DNA of 39,470 bases, from NCBI GenBank assembly GCA_019449555.1, contig JAGRPN010000253.1:1-39470 (forward strand), given 5' to 3'. Positions 1-7,752 of the stretch are shown piece after piece. A program made the translations under genes and the position numbers. Source of the stretch: Ramlibacter sp. (lineage in GTDB: Bacteria; Pseudomonadota; Gammaproteobacteria; Burkholderiales; Burkholderiaceae_C). The notes below the pieces were generated by a model that was given only the letters and a program-made list of their open reading frames with translations, was not told the DNA's origin and ran no database searches. Within the stretch, counting starts at the first letter, position 1. Every line of letters starts with the position of its first letter.

Positions 1-504
1 GAAGCTGCGTTTGCCGCCCAGGAAGTCCGCATCGCTGAGGTTGAGGGTGGAGGCCACCAGGCCGCCCACGTTCACCTGGGCGCCGCCACCGATCAGCACG
101 CCGTTGGGGTTGAGCAGCCACACTTGGCCGTTGGCCGACAGCCGGCCGTAGATCTGGCTGGCATCGGCGCCCAGCACACGGTTCAACGCGATGGCCGAAG
201 CGCTGGGCTGGGCGAAGTTGACCGACTCGGCCGCCCCGATGCCAAAGCTTTGCCAGTTGATGGCGAGCTTGGGCGACTGCTGGGTCACCGTCATCGCGCT
301 GGCGCTTTGGCCAATGCTGCCCTGGCCGGCCGAGACCTGGCCGCCCATCGGCAACGCGTAGGCAGCGAGCGGCAGCGTCGAGAGCACGACTGCGCCCAGG
401 GCGCGCCGGCAGCCCGAGCCTTTGCCGCGGCCACGGCCCGATTCGGGTGCGGGAACGTACATGGCCAGACGCGGGTTCCAGATCAGGCGGAAGATGCGGT
501 TCAT
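1..504 (-). CDS. Two-partner-secretion (filamentous haemagglutinin-type) exoprotein, N-terminal 168 residues, partial
   Basis: The reverse strand reads open from an ATG at 504 to the left edge, 168 codons without a stop; the gene continues outside the window. The ATG has a CAGGAG ribosome binding site a few bases upstream. The protein begins MNRIFRLIWN, the start of an extended signal peptide region (ESPR), followed by a signal peptide ending around LPLAAYALP. Next comes the TPS domain: AINWQSFGIGAAESVNF, then the diagnostic NGQVWLLNPNGVLIGGGAQV and the start of the beta-helix (VGGLVASTLNLSDADF). Family knowledge: such proteins are secreted across the outer membrane by a TpsB (FhaC/HecB) partner and act as adhesins, haemolysins or contact-dependent toxins. 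The effector part is not visible, so the activity is unknown. No TpsB partner is seen here. Confidence 0.9.
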   Translation of the reverse strand, partial: MNRIFRLIWNPRLAMYVPAPESGRGRGKGSGCRRALGAVVLSTLPLAAYALPMGGQVSAGQGSIGQSASAMTVTQQSPKLAINWQSFGIGAAESVNFAQPSASAIALNRVLGADASQIYGRLSANGQVWLLNPNGVLIGGGAQVNVGGLVASTLNLSDADFLGGKRSF

Positions 505-645
505 GCGGCACTCCTGTTGAGGCTGGAAAGCGACTCGACTGCTTCAGCCTTTGTCGGATCGGCAGGAGCCCAAGGCGAGGCTCGAACAGTTAACGCTAGG
601 CCGCGCTCACTTGGATTCCTATGACCGTTGTCAAACCTGCACTCG

Positions 646-727
646 GTGTGAGATCCGCGTGCGGTCGACCATGTCCAGCATGAGCTGCCTCGACAGTGAC
701 TAACAAACCCTCAGTGCGAGATCCGCG
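646..727. repeat. Pair of 14-bp direct repeats
   Basis: GTGTGAGATCCGCG at 646-659 recurs with one mismatch as GTGCGAGATCCGCG at 714-727, abutting the stop codon of the small leftward gene. Function unknown; it could be a chance or relic duplication in the gap between two leftward genes. Confidence 0.4.
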
Positions 728-1081
728 CTAATGGCCGAGTCCGCCCCGCGCCTCGGTGAAGCACGCCCTTTCGGCCTCGTCCAGCCACGCATTGACGACG
801 GCCGCTTTGGAGTTGGGCAAGTCGCACTCTGCATTGCCGTCGGCGGCGCCTGCGGTTGCCTGACCGGCTTCGTTCATGCAGGCCACCGCCCAGTGCACTG
901 CGAAGACCATTTGGGCCGCCTCCAGGCAATCCTCGACCGCACCGCTGCGCTGTGCCGGGCTGCTCATGCTAGACAGCGCGGCTGTTTCGATCCCGGGCAG
1001 GACGAAGGTGAAACTATAGAACGCTCCGGCGCATGCGAGCAGCACCGCCATCACAACGGATACCTTCAGCCATTTGTGCAT
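728..1081 (-). CDS. Small membrane-anchored or exported protein of unknown function
   Basis: 117 residues from the ATG at 1081 (MHKWLKVSVVMAVLLACAG). An in-frame ATG at 1114 would add 11 residues; neither has a clear Shine-Dalgarno sequence, and 1081 was chosen because it places a positively charged start directly before the hydrophobic segment. That segment (about residues 5-27) is a signal anchor or signal peptide, and the rest is hydrophilic with four cysteines (two near VEDCLEAAQ and VACMNE, two near NAECDL and ERACFTE), suggesting disulfides in the periplasm. I do not recognise a family. The opposite frame over the same stretch is also open, so the coding call is moderate. It lies between the exoprotein and the transhydrogenase gene, with no evident operon link. 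Confidence 0.5.
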   Translation of the reverse strand: MHKWLKVSVVMAVLLACAGAFYSFTFVLPGIETAALSSMSSPAQRSGAVEDCLEAAQMVFAVHWAVACMNEAGQATAGAADGNAECDLPNSKAAVVNAWLDEAERACFTEARGGLGH

Positions 1082-1209
1082 ATCGAGCACACGAGTGTGC
1101 GGACAACATAGCACGACACGAAGTCGCCGTGTTGCGCCGTTGGATGACTGTCAGCTTTTCGGCGCCGCACTGCCGCCTGGTGGGCGCCCGGCGTGCTGAG
1201 GAGCGGTCC

Positions 1210-2517
1210 TCACCAGTATCGAAAAGCGCCCCGATAGATGGACTCGAGATCCGCCTTGGATACGCTGCGCGGCGCCATGACGAGCGGGCGCTGCTGGGCG
1301 AAAGCGCCCTCGGCCAACGCCGGCACGTCGGTTTCGCCGTAGCCGAGGGCGGCGATGCCGGACGGCAGCCCGGTCTCGCGCATGAGAGAGATGAATGCGC
1401 CTGCAAGGATTTCTCCTGCATCGCTCGGTGTCGCGCCGTCCACCTTCGCTCCCATTGCCGCGGCCGCCTCCAGGTGGCGGGCCGGATTGGCGGAGGCGGT
1501 GAACCGGAACGCGGCCGGCGCATTGACGACGACCGCGATTCCGTGCGGGACCATCGGGTCATGTTCCTCGTACCCGCTGGCGGTGAACACGTGCTTGAGC
1601 GTGGCGACCGAATACGACATCGCGTGAGGGATGTGAACACCGGCGCTGCCGAACGCCAGGCCCGCGAGTGTCGAGGCGAACATCAGTTGATGCCGCGCTT
1701 CCGTATCCGTCTTGTCCCGCACCGCCCGCGCCAGAAAGCGCCCGCCGAGTCGGATTGCCGCGATGGCGCCAATGTCGTTGTAGGGCGTGGAGCCCTGATA
1801 GGGCGGACGCTGGCTCGGGTGAGCAGGACGCGGTCGGCTGGTAAACGGCCGCGCCGTGTACGACTCCACCGCGTGGGTGAGCACGTCGAAGCCGCAGGCC
1901 GCGACCACGCCGCCCGCCAAGGTCTCGGTGGTCGTGGGATCGACGATTGCCAGGCTGGGCTTGAGCATCGGCGAGGCGATGCCGGTCTTCAGGCCGACGG
2001 ACTTGAGGTCGAGAATGGCGATCCCGGTCGTCTCGCTGCCGGTTCCGCAGGTGGTCGGGCAGGCGATGTGCGGCTTGAGCCGGCCGGGAACGGGCTTGCC
2101 CTGGCCGATCGGCGCGTTCACGTACGCAATCAGCTCGTCCGGGTAGGTGGAGAGCAGATTCGCAGCCTTGGCCGTGTCGATGACGGACCCGCCGCCCAGG
2201 GAGACGAAGCCGTCGAATGCGCCCTCGCGGGCGAACTTCGCGGCGGCCTCGAAGGAATTGCTGTCCGGTTCGTGGCGCGCGCGGTCGAAAATCGCCACAT
2301 CGATGCCGCTCTCGCGCAGTGCGCGCACGGCAGTCTCACCCGGCTCGCTGGCGAGGACGTGCGCATCGACGAACATGCCAACGCGCTTCATGCCGAGCGC
2401 CTGCGCATCCGCGCCCAGTTCGCGCAGCGCACCGGCGCCGAATTTGATGGCTGAGGAATTGACCGAGAAGACGGTCTCGCCTTCACCGGGGGAAAGAAAG
2501 GTTGTGTTCGTCGGCAT
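1210..2517 (-). CDS. Iron-containing alcohol dehydrogenase, hydroxyacid-oxoacid transhydrogenase (ADHFE1/HOT) type
   Basis: 435 residues from the ATG at 2517, which has AAGGAG about 10 bases upstream; the longer open frame to 2673 has no good start. The family is the group III Fe-dependent alcohol dehydrogenases: NAD-binding SLGGGSVIDTAK at about 107-117, CPTTCGTGSETT at 153-164, and metal-ligand positions D211 and H215 (GFDVLTHAVESY), H298 (VHIPHAMSYSV) and H325 (MVPHG). The insert TARPFTSRPRPAHPSQRPPY (221-240) is characteristic of the HOT subfamily. Known reaction: 4-hydroxybutyrate + 2-oxoglutarate = succinate semialdehyde + D-2-hydroxyglutarate, without free NAD turnover. It appears to be a single gene, divergent from the glycine-zipper gene at 2676. 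Whether the true substrate is 4-hydroxybutyrate cannot be told from sequence; a plain alcohol dehydrogenase role is the alternative. Confidence 0.88.
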   Translation of the reverse strand: MPTNTTFLSPGEGETVFSVNSSAIKFGAGALRELGADAQALGMKRVGMFVDAHVLASEPGETAVRALRESGIDVAIFDRARHEPDSNSFEAAAKFAREGAFDGFVSLGGGSVIDTAKAANLLSTYPDELIAYVNAPIGQGKPVPGRLKPHIACPTTCGTGSETTGIAILDLKSVGLKTGIASPMLKPSLAIVDPTTTETLAGGVVAACGFDVLTHAVESYTARPFTSRPRPAHPSQRPPYQGSTPYNDIGAIAAIRLGGRFLARAVRDKTDTEARHQLMFASTLAGLAFGSAGVHIPHAMSYSVATLKHVFTASGYEEHDPMVPHGIAVVVNAPAAFRFTASANPARHLEAAAAMGAKVDGATPSDAGEILAGAFISLMRETGLPSGIAALGYGETDVPALAEGAFAQQRPLVMAPRSVSKADLESIYRGAFRYW

Positions 2518-2675
2518 GGGCTTGCACTCCTTGAGGTCAGCAATGCATGCGAGTATGAACGTGAACTCGCAGGGCGGACCGCCCAAGCGGCTGTGACAAT
2601 CAGTTGCCAGCTCAGCTGTAGGCGTGCCAGACTCAGGATTCGTTATCAGCAGATCACAACTGGAACCAGCCAACC

Positions 2676-3101
2676 ATGAAGAGAATTCTCCTCGTCACGC
2701 TTCTTTGTTCCGCCGCAACCGCCGGCTTCGCCGGCGAACACATGAAGGTCTCCGCTCCTGCGGCTTTGTGTGCCAGCTGCGGCACCGTGCAGGATGTGCA
2801 CGCCGAGAAGCGCAAGGGCCAGGGCGGTGCGGCAGGCATTGTCGGCGGCGCAGTGCTGGGCGGCCTGCTTGGCCATCAGATCGGAGGTGGCTCGGGCAGG
2901 ACGCTGGCTACAGTGGGTGGCGCTGCGGCCGGTGGCTACGTCGGCAACGAGGTGCAGAAAAACGTCAACAGCAAAACGGTGTGGGTCACCACCGTAAGGA
3001 TGAGTGACGGCAGTGTCAGGTCCTTCGAGCAGGAATCCCGGCCGGCCTGGACCGCCGGCATGAGGGTCAGGTCGAGCGGCAGGAGCTTGCATAAGCTCTG
3101 A
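2676..3101 (+). CDS. Glycine-zipper 2TM-domain envelope protein (17 kDa surface antigen/SlyB-like)
   Basis: 141 residues starting at the ATG at 2676 (MKRILLVTLLCSAATAGFAGEH). The first about 19 residues form a signal peptide with an AGFA-type signal peptidase I site; there is no lipobox at the cleavage point. Residues about 48-92 hold the glycine zipper: GQGGAAGIVGGAVLGGLLGHQ followed by a second run GRTLATVGGAAAGGYVGNEV, the pattern of Rick_17kDa_Anti/2TM proteins of the outer membrane. The C-terminal part (TVWVTTVRMSDGSVRSFEQ) matches the short beta-rich tail typical of this family in Burkholderiales. The role is envelope integrity or unknown. It is transcribed divergently from the transhydrogenase gene; spacing is 158 bp. 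Confidence 0.85.
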   Translation: MKRILLVTLLCSAATAGFAGEHMKVSAPAALCASCGTVQDVHAEKRKGQGGAAGIVGGAVLGGLLGHQIGGGSGRTLATVGGAAAGGYVGNEVQKNVNSKTVWVTTVRMSDGSVRSFEQESRPAWTAGMRVRSSGRSLHKL

Positions 3102-3183
3102 ATGGCCGGACACGGACCCGGCTCTGCTTGAATCCGCCGGAAGGCGAACCATACTGGCAGGTTTCGCAGTGAAGGAGCCTGCC

Positions 3184-3513
3184 ATGTGCTATCTGATCCG
3201 TGAACATCAAGCAGGAGCAGCGGAACGCGGCGCTGCCACGCTGCCGCCGACCCTCGACCGGCTGCGGCCACGCTGGATCGGCGCCGTCGCGGCGGCGCTC
3301 ATCGGGGGCTTGGCGGTCGCCGCAATCGTTGCTCCGCCATCGGCGTCACCGCTTTCGAAGGCGAATGATCCTGCGGCGCCGGCGACGATCGCCGCGAAGG
3401 CAGTGCCGACGGAAGCCATTGTCGGGCAGGGTTCGACGCCGGTGGACGATGGTGTGCCAGGCCCCACCGACACGGCAAAGGCCGGCTTGGGCCACTGCGA
3501 TCACGACCTCTGA
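3184..3513 (+). CDS. Hypothetical single-pass membrane protein
   Basis: 109 residues from the ATG at 3184 (MCYLIREHQ), preceded by GAAGGAG at a good distance; a GTG at 3169 lies within that ribosome binding site and is less likely. One hydrophobic segment, WIGAVAAALIGGLAVAAIVA (about 31-50), is followed by an Ala/Pro/Thr-rich tail with a terminal GHCDHDL. No recognised domain. Both strands have open frames here, as is usual in this GC-rich DNA; the ribosome binding site and the membrane segment are the only support. It lies between the glycine-zipper gene (same strand, 82 bp upstream) and the convergent universal stress protein gene. Confidence 0.45.
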   Translation: MCYLIREHQAGAAERGAATLPPTLDRLRPRWIGAVAAALIGGLAVAAIVAPPSASPLSKANDPAAPATIAAKAVPTEAIVGQGSTPVDDGVPGPTDTAKAGLGHCDHDL

Positions 3514-3560
3514 TGGCGCGGTAGGTGGATCGAGGCCAAAGCCGCGCGAGTCTGATCGCG

Positions 3561-3953
3561 CTATTTGGCTTTGACCGACAGCACCGGGCAAGACACCGAG
3601 AGCAGGAGTTCCTGGGCCACGCTGCCCATGATGAGTTTGCCGACCGGGGAGCGTTTCCTCAGGCCGATCACGAGCAAGGACGCAGGCAGGGACTCCACCA
3701 GCGCCTCGATTTCCTCGACCGCGCTCTTGCCGCGGACGAATTGCTTGAACTCCGCGTTGAGACCGGAGAATCGGAGCAGCTGTTCCACGCGTTCGACCTC
3801 CAGCACATCGGCCACTGAAGCGTCTTCCTTCGCGCCGCCGGGACTCGCGTTGACCACCAGCAGCCGTTCATTGCGGCGTTTCGCGATTTCCATCCCCTTT
3901 TCCAGTGCGGCCTGGCCCTCGGGACGCGGGACATAGGCTACGAGTATCGTCAT
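3561..3953 (-). CDS. Universal stress protein, UspA family
   Basis: 130 residues from the ATG at 3953, preceded by CAGGAG; the open frame extends upstream to 4010 but without a ribosome binding site. It is a single Usp domain: MTILVAYVPRPEGQAALEKG at the N-terminus, LLVVNAS (strand 2), and the C-terminal signature VIGLRKRSPVGKLIMGSVAQELL followed by SCPVLSVK. The G-x2-G-x9-G-S ATP motif is present with K in place of the second G (GLRK), a variant common in short proteobacterial Usps, so ATP binding is uncertain. Such proteins are induced by stationary phase, anoxia or stress. The 256 bases upstream (3954-4209) hold no gene or regulatory motif that I can identify and separate it from the end of the methyl-transfer operon. 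Confidence 0.88.
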   Translation of the reverse strand: MTILVAYVPRPEGQAALEKGMEIAKRRNERLLVVNASPGGAKEDASVADVLEVERVEQLLRFSGLNAEFKQFVRGKSAVEEIEALVESLPASLLVIGLRKRSPVGKLIMGSVAQELLLSVSCPVLSVKAK

Positions 3954-4209
3954 TGGTTCGCTCCTGTTTGAAATGCTTGCCGCCCACAGCCTGCACCGGG
4001 GCCCATGCAAATGTTACGCCGTTTCACCCGCGCTCTGCTGCGAGCCCCTGGCACCAGGACGCACGCGGAAGGGGAACGCTATTTGATGATGAAAGGCCCG
4101 CCGGCGGGGTCGATGACATCGCGATTACCTGCGATTGCAGTACCAGGGCAGCGGCCGCTTTCGATTGTTACCGCCGAAGTGTGCGCGCGGCCCTTGGCAG
4201 GCCTGGCAA

Positions 4210-5637
4210 TCAGGGCTGAATTGCCGGTGGGTGTCCCCGGGCGGCCGGCCCGAGCCCCGACTCGCGGATGATCTCGGCCAGCACGTCCTCGTTGCGGTGA
4301 CCCATCACGTGGACGCCGGCAACGCCCTCGATCGCCGCGAGCGCCCGGATGATCTCGATGCACGCGCGCTTGCCCTCGAGGCGCTGGTCGCCGGCGCGGC
4401 CGATGCGCTCGAGCAGTGGGGCCGGCACGTGCACGCCGGGCACATGGGCGGCCATCCACGCCAGCGCCTTGGCGCTGCCCAGCGTGCCGACGCCGACGAT
4501 CAATTTCGCCTGGCGATGCAGGTCGCGCCGCCGCACCTCCTGCATGAAGTCCTCCAGCAGCTGCAGGTCGAAGCAGAATTGCGTCTGGATGAATCGCGCG
4601 CCTGCGACGATCTTCTTCTCCAGGTTCGCCACGCGATCGCGATAAGGCGGCACGAACGGATTGGCCGTGGCGCCGATAAACAGGTCGGGCGGCGTTTCCA
4701 GCTTGCGCCCCGAAGCGAACTGCCCCTGGTCGCACATGCCGCGCGCGATGTGCAATAGCGACACCGCATCGAGGTCGAACACCGCCTTGGCCTGCGGGTG
4801 GTCGCCCTGGCTCACGTCGTCGCCGGTGAGGCACAGGATGTTCTGCACGCCGAGCGCGGCGGCGCCCAGGATGTCGCCCTGAATGGCGATGCGGTTGCGG
4901 TCGCGGCACGTGATCTGGTACACGGCCGGGTAGCCGTGCGCCACCAGGATCGCGGAGGCGGCGACGCTGGACATGTGGCAGTTGCCGCCCGCGCCGTCGG
5001 TGACGTTGATCGCATCGACCAGCCCCTGGAATCGCGCTGCCCGCTGCAACAGCGCCTGCGGGTCGGCCGAATCGGGCGGGCCGACTTCGACCGTCACGAC
5101 GAAGTCGCTCGAGCGGCACGCCTGCTCGAACGGGCCGAGCTTCGATTGCGCCGTGCGGCGCTCGCCCACCGGCGGCTGGAACGCCGGTTCGGGGTGGCCC
5201 TCGATCACGCGGATCCAGGTGGAACGGCCGGCATTGCGCGCATCGATGGCGGGCAACAACGGCGTGGGGTGCGCCAGGTGGTCGGCGGCAACGCGCTTGG
5301 TGCCCTCCGTGGCTTCGACCCACACGCAGCGCATCCGCGGATCGACCTCGCAGGTTCCGTCGGCCCGCACACCGCCGCACGGCCCGTTGCGCATCTCCTT
5401 CGGGCAATTCATCGGGCAGGCCATGCCGGTGGCCGAGAGCACGCATTGACCGCACTCGCGGCAGTCGAACATCAGGCGTTTGGCCGCGCGCTCCACGGGC
5501 TGCAACAGCGCTTCCGCCCGGCGGCTGCCCAGCCATCGCACCACAGGAGCGAGCACTGGCGCGAGCCGCGAGAAGAACACATACAGGCGGCGCAAGCCGC
5601 GCGCGTGGCGGACGGACCAGAGGCGAACGGTGTACAT
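4210..5637 (-). CDS. Methylenetetrahydrofolate reductase with N-terminal MetV-type cysteine domain
   Basis: 475 residues from the ATG at 5637 (AAAGAGG upstream). Residues about 1-110 match the so-called MTHFR C-terminal domain, here at the N-terminus, with eight cysteines (C59, C62, C65, C74, C78, C87, C96, C104; core CRECGQCVLSATGMACPMNC). Residues about 180-460 form the MetF TIM barrel (VVTVEVGPPDS, DAINVTDGAGG, YQITCRDRNR, NILCLTGDD, FIQTQFCFD). Known chemistry: methyl-THF <-> methylene-THF with flavin; in acetogens the cysteine domain is a separate subunit, MetV. Last gene of the seven-gene operon, 13 bp after the amidohydrolase. In a catabolic route it would run in the oxidative direction, turning the captured methyl group into methylene-THF. 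The electron acceptor is unknown. A housekeeping MetF for methionine synthesis is less likely given the fusion and the context. Confidence 0.87.
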   Translation of the reverse strand: MYTVRLWSVRHARGLRRLYVFFSRLAPVLAPVVRWLGSRRAEALLQPVERAAKRLMFDCRECGQCVLSATGMACPMNCPKEMRNGPCGGVRADGTCEVDPRMRCVWVEATEGTKRVAADHLAHPTPLLPAIDARNAGRSTWIRVIEGHPEPAFQPPVGERRTAQSKLGPFEQACRSSDFVVTVEVGPPDSADPQALLQRAARFQGLVDAINVTDGAGGNCHMSSVAASAILVAHGYPAVYQITCRDRNRIAIQGDILGAAALGVQNILCLTGDDVSQGDHPQAKAVFDLDAVSLLHIARGMCDQGQFASGRKLETPPDLFIGATANPFVPPYRDRVANLEKKIVAGARFIQTQFCFDLQLLEDFMQEVRRRDLHRQAKLIVGVGTLGSAKALAWMAAHVPGVHVPAPLLERIGRAGDQRLEGKRACIEIIRALAAIEGVAGVHVMGHRNEDVLAEIIRESGLGPAARGHPPAIQP

Positions 5638-5650
5638 GCGCGGCCTCTTT

Positions 5651-6868
5651 TCAATGGGCTGCCGGCGCGAGGGGCTCGGGCAAGGAGCGTGCCCAGACGC
5701 GCTGGGGATGGCGCAGCACCTGCCGATCGGCGAACGGCGATGCGGCAAATTGCACGGCCTCGAACGGCGTACCGGTGGCCAGCAGCGGATGCGGATCGCC
5801 GAAGTGGCGCCGCGGCTCGCTGGTGGCGGCCTGCAGCACCGCAGCCATCGGCAGGCCGGCGTCGAGAAAGCGGTCGATCTCGTCGGCCATCGCTGCGCCA
5901 TGTTCGACGCCCATGCTGCCGGCGTCGGTGCCCATCAGCAGCCGCACGCCCATCCAGTGCGCAAGGTGCAGGTGTTCGGCGTGCGCGTCGAGGATGCGCC
6001 GCAGATGGCCCACCGTCTGGGCCGGCCAGCCGGCGGCCGAAGGGTGGGCCCACTGGAAATGCACCGGGCAGAACGTGGGCGTCCAGGCGAGGTCCCGGTC
6101 GCGCATCAACGCCAGCGTCGCCGGGTCCATGAAGAAGCCGTGCTCGATCGAATCGACTCCGGCGGCTGTCGCTGTCGCGAGCCCCTTCAGGCCGCTGCAG
6201 TGGGCCATCACGCGGCGCCCCGCGGCGTGCGCGGTTTCCACCACGCTGCGTGCCTCCTCGAGCGTGAACTGCGGCTCGTCGGTGACTGCGCCGGCGTCGA
6301 AGTCGATGATCCCCGTCAGGATCAGTTTGATCTCGTCGCTGCTGCGGGCGAGTTCGCGCACCGAGGCGCGGATGCTGTCGTCGTCGCCCACATCGGTGGC
6401 CATGAAGGCGCCATAGCGCTTGGCGCGCTTCACGCCCAGCCCGATCGACCGCACCTGCGCCATTGCGCTGCCCGGTACGCGCGCCTCTTCCCGCAGCCGG
6501 TGATTGATGGCGTGCCGGTCGCCGCCGTCGCGCACCAGCGTGACGCCGCACGCCAGCGCCTGCGCGGCGCTGCGGCGCGCCGTAGCCGTCAAGGCTTCGA
6601 GCGGCTGCTTCAAGTGCTCCGAGCGCAGTTTCGCGTCGGTCGTCGCCCCATCCAGGAACAGGTGGACGTGCGAGTCCACCAACCCGGGCATCACGAACGC
6701 GCACCGCTGGACCGGCCATCCCTGCGCGCCGAGCGCCGCGGCGTGATCGCCGGTCGTCACGTCGGCCAGCCGCCCGTCCACCACCGTCATCGTGGTGCGA
6801 CCCGCGTGCCGCCGTTCGCCGTCGAACCATTCGTCGACGACCAGCGCGAACGCATTGGGCGGGTTCAT
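5651..6868 (-). CDS. Metal-dependent amidohydrolase (imidazolonepropionase/HutI-like)
   Basis: 405 residues. The ATG at 6868 overlaps the stop of the pterin methyltransferase gene as ATGA, so translation is coupled. It is an amidohydrolase-superfamily barrel with complete-looking metal site: DSHVHLF (H-x-H after strand 1), the probable carbamylated lysine in DEIKLILTG, histidines in VMAHCSG and SIEHGFF, and the catalytic aspartate in MGTDAGS. N- and C-terminal segments form the usual small beta domain. It resembles HutI, prolidase and aryl-ester hydrolase branches; the substrate cannot be assigned. From memory, a hutI-like gene also sits in cmu (chloromethane) clusters of Hyphomicrobium and Methylobacterium. 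Two possibilities (inference): it releases the methylated substrate from a larger amide, lactone or carbamate, or it acts on a folate- or product-derived cyclic amide. It has no signal peptide and should be cytoplasmic. Confidence 0.85.
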   Translation of the reverse strand: MNPPNAFALVVDEWFDGERRHAGRTTMTVVDGRLADVTTGDHAAALGAQGWPVQRCAFVMPGLVDSHVHLFLDGATTDAKLRSEHLKQPLEALTATARRSAAQALACGVTLVRDGGDRHAINHRLREEARVPGSAMAQVRSIGLGVKRAKRYGAFMATDVGDDDSIRASVRELARSSDEIKLILTGIIDFDAGAVTDEPQFTLEEARSVVETAHAAGRRVMAHCSGLKGLATATAAGVDSIEHGFFMDPATLALMRDRDLAWTPTFCPVHFQWAHPSAAGWPAQTVGHLRRILDAHAEHLHLAHWMGVRLLMGTDAGSMGVEHGAAMADEIDRFLDAGLPMAAVLQAATSEPRRHFGDPHPLLATGTPFEAVQFAASPFADRQVLRHPQRVWARSLPEPLAPAAH

Positions 6869-7752
6869 GCCTTGTACAGCTTTCGCACGGCGCGCAGCGC
6901 ATTCGTGCCGGTCTGCTCGAGGAAATTCCGGTAGGCGGCGAGCACGTAGTTGTCGTCGGCCAGCGGCGCGTAACCGCGCCACGGGGTGCCCAGTACGGTG
7001 TCGAAACCGTACGGCACCGCCAGCGTGAGGAAGGCGTTCTCCAGTTGGTGTTTCAGGTCCGATCCGTCGGCGGCCTTGGGCGGCAATTGCTGGCCGATGT
7101 TCGACAGGCCACCCATCATGTGCAGGCCTTTCAGGTCGGGGTCGCTGCCGATCAGCTTCACGGCCTCCAGCGTGCCGCGGTTCAGGCCTTCGGTGTCCGC
7201 AACGATGGCCGACACCGACAGGTCGATGATGATGTCGTCCGGCGGCATGCCGTATTCCTGCCGCAGGCGCAGTGCGGCTCGCTTGGCGGTGCCGGCGATG
7301 TCAGCAGCGCTCTTGTTGTTCCTGGCCACGCCGTCCTCGACCCGCTCCGAGGCCATCACGATGACCTTGAACGGGCGCTGCCGGTACAGGCTCATCGCGC
7401 TCCAGCGATGCTCGGTGATCGAGTTGACGATCGGCAGGGCGCCGCCCGCACGTTCCTGGTCGTAGGCCTGCAGGCACACCTCATGGGCCTGCACGCTGGG
7501 CACGTCGAATGACAGCGGCAGCGTGACCACCGACTGGATGGCATGAATGGCTTCGGTGAGGAAGACCGGATCGGTCAGCGCGCGGGCGCCGATGTTCACG
7601 TTGAGGTACGACGCACCGGCCTGCGCTTGCCTCACAGCCAGGGCCTGGACGCCCGGCAGGTCCGAGTTGTCGAATAGCGCCTTCGTGCTTTTGAAGCCCG
7701 GGTTGATGCGCTCGCCGATGATCGTGATGTCGAATGCCTGGGAGTCGTTCAC
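6865..7752 (-). CDS. Corrinoid:tetrahydrofolate methyltransferase, pterin-binding (DHPS-like/MeTr, CmuB/MtvA-like)
   Basis: 295 residues from a GTG at 7752 that overlaps the TGA of the reactivase gene (GTGA); the longer open frame upstream is a shadow of that gene. It is a single TIM barrel of the pterin-binding family: IGERINPGF at the start, GASYLNVNIG, LPLSFDVPS, LPIVNSIT, and GGLSNIGQQLP near the C-terminus. These match the methyltransferase (MeTr/AcsE) branch rather than dihydropteroate synthase. Predicted step: transfer of the methyl group from methyl-cob(III)amide on the corrinoid protein to tetrahydrofolate, the role of CmuB in chloromethane users and of methyltransferase II in acetogenic O-demethylases. 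Cytoplasmic. The next gene, the amidohydrolase, starts inside its stop codon. Direction and partner are inferred from context. Confidence 0.87.
   Translation of the reverse strand: MNDSQAFDITIIGERINPGFKSTKALFDNSDLPGVQALAVRQAQAGASYLNVNIGARALTDPVFLTEAIHAIQSVVTLPLSFDVPSVQAHEVCLQAYDQERAGGALPIVNSITEHRWSAMSLYRQRPFKVIVMASERVEDGVARNNKSAADIAGTAKRAALRLRQEYGMPPDDIIIDLSVSAIVADTEGLNRGTLEAVKLIGSDPDLKGLHMMGGLSNIGQQLPPKAADGSDLKHQLENAFLTLAVPYGFDTVLGTPWRGYAPLADDNYVLAAYRNFLEQTGTNALRAVRKLYKA

Noticed and set aside
124-624. Open frame on the plus strand opposite the exoprotein gene
   Set aside because: It is the antisense shadow of the TPS domain: no family pattern, Arg/Ala-rich, no ribosome binding site, while the minus strand has a clear signal peptide and TPS motif.
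1033-2454. Long plus-strand frame across the transhydrogenase gene
   Set aside because: Arg- and Gly-rich translation without any motif; the opposite strand encodes a complete iron-containing dehydrogenase.
4011-4209. Small plus-strand gene between the stress protein and the MTHFR gene
   Set aside because: The frame is open but Arg/Pro-rich, lacks a ribosome binding site and runs on into the MTHFR antisense.
6865-7752. Dihydropteroate synthase (folP)
   Set aside because: The pterin-binding pattern (IGERINPG, GGLSNIG) is that of methyltransferases, and the gene is translationally coupled to a corrinoid reactivase gene.
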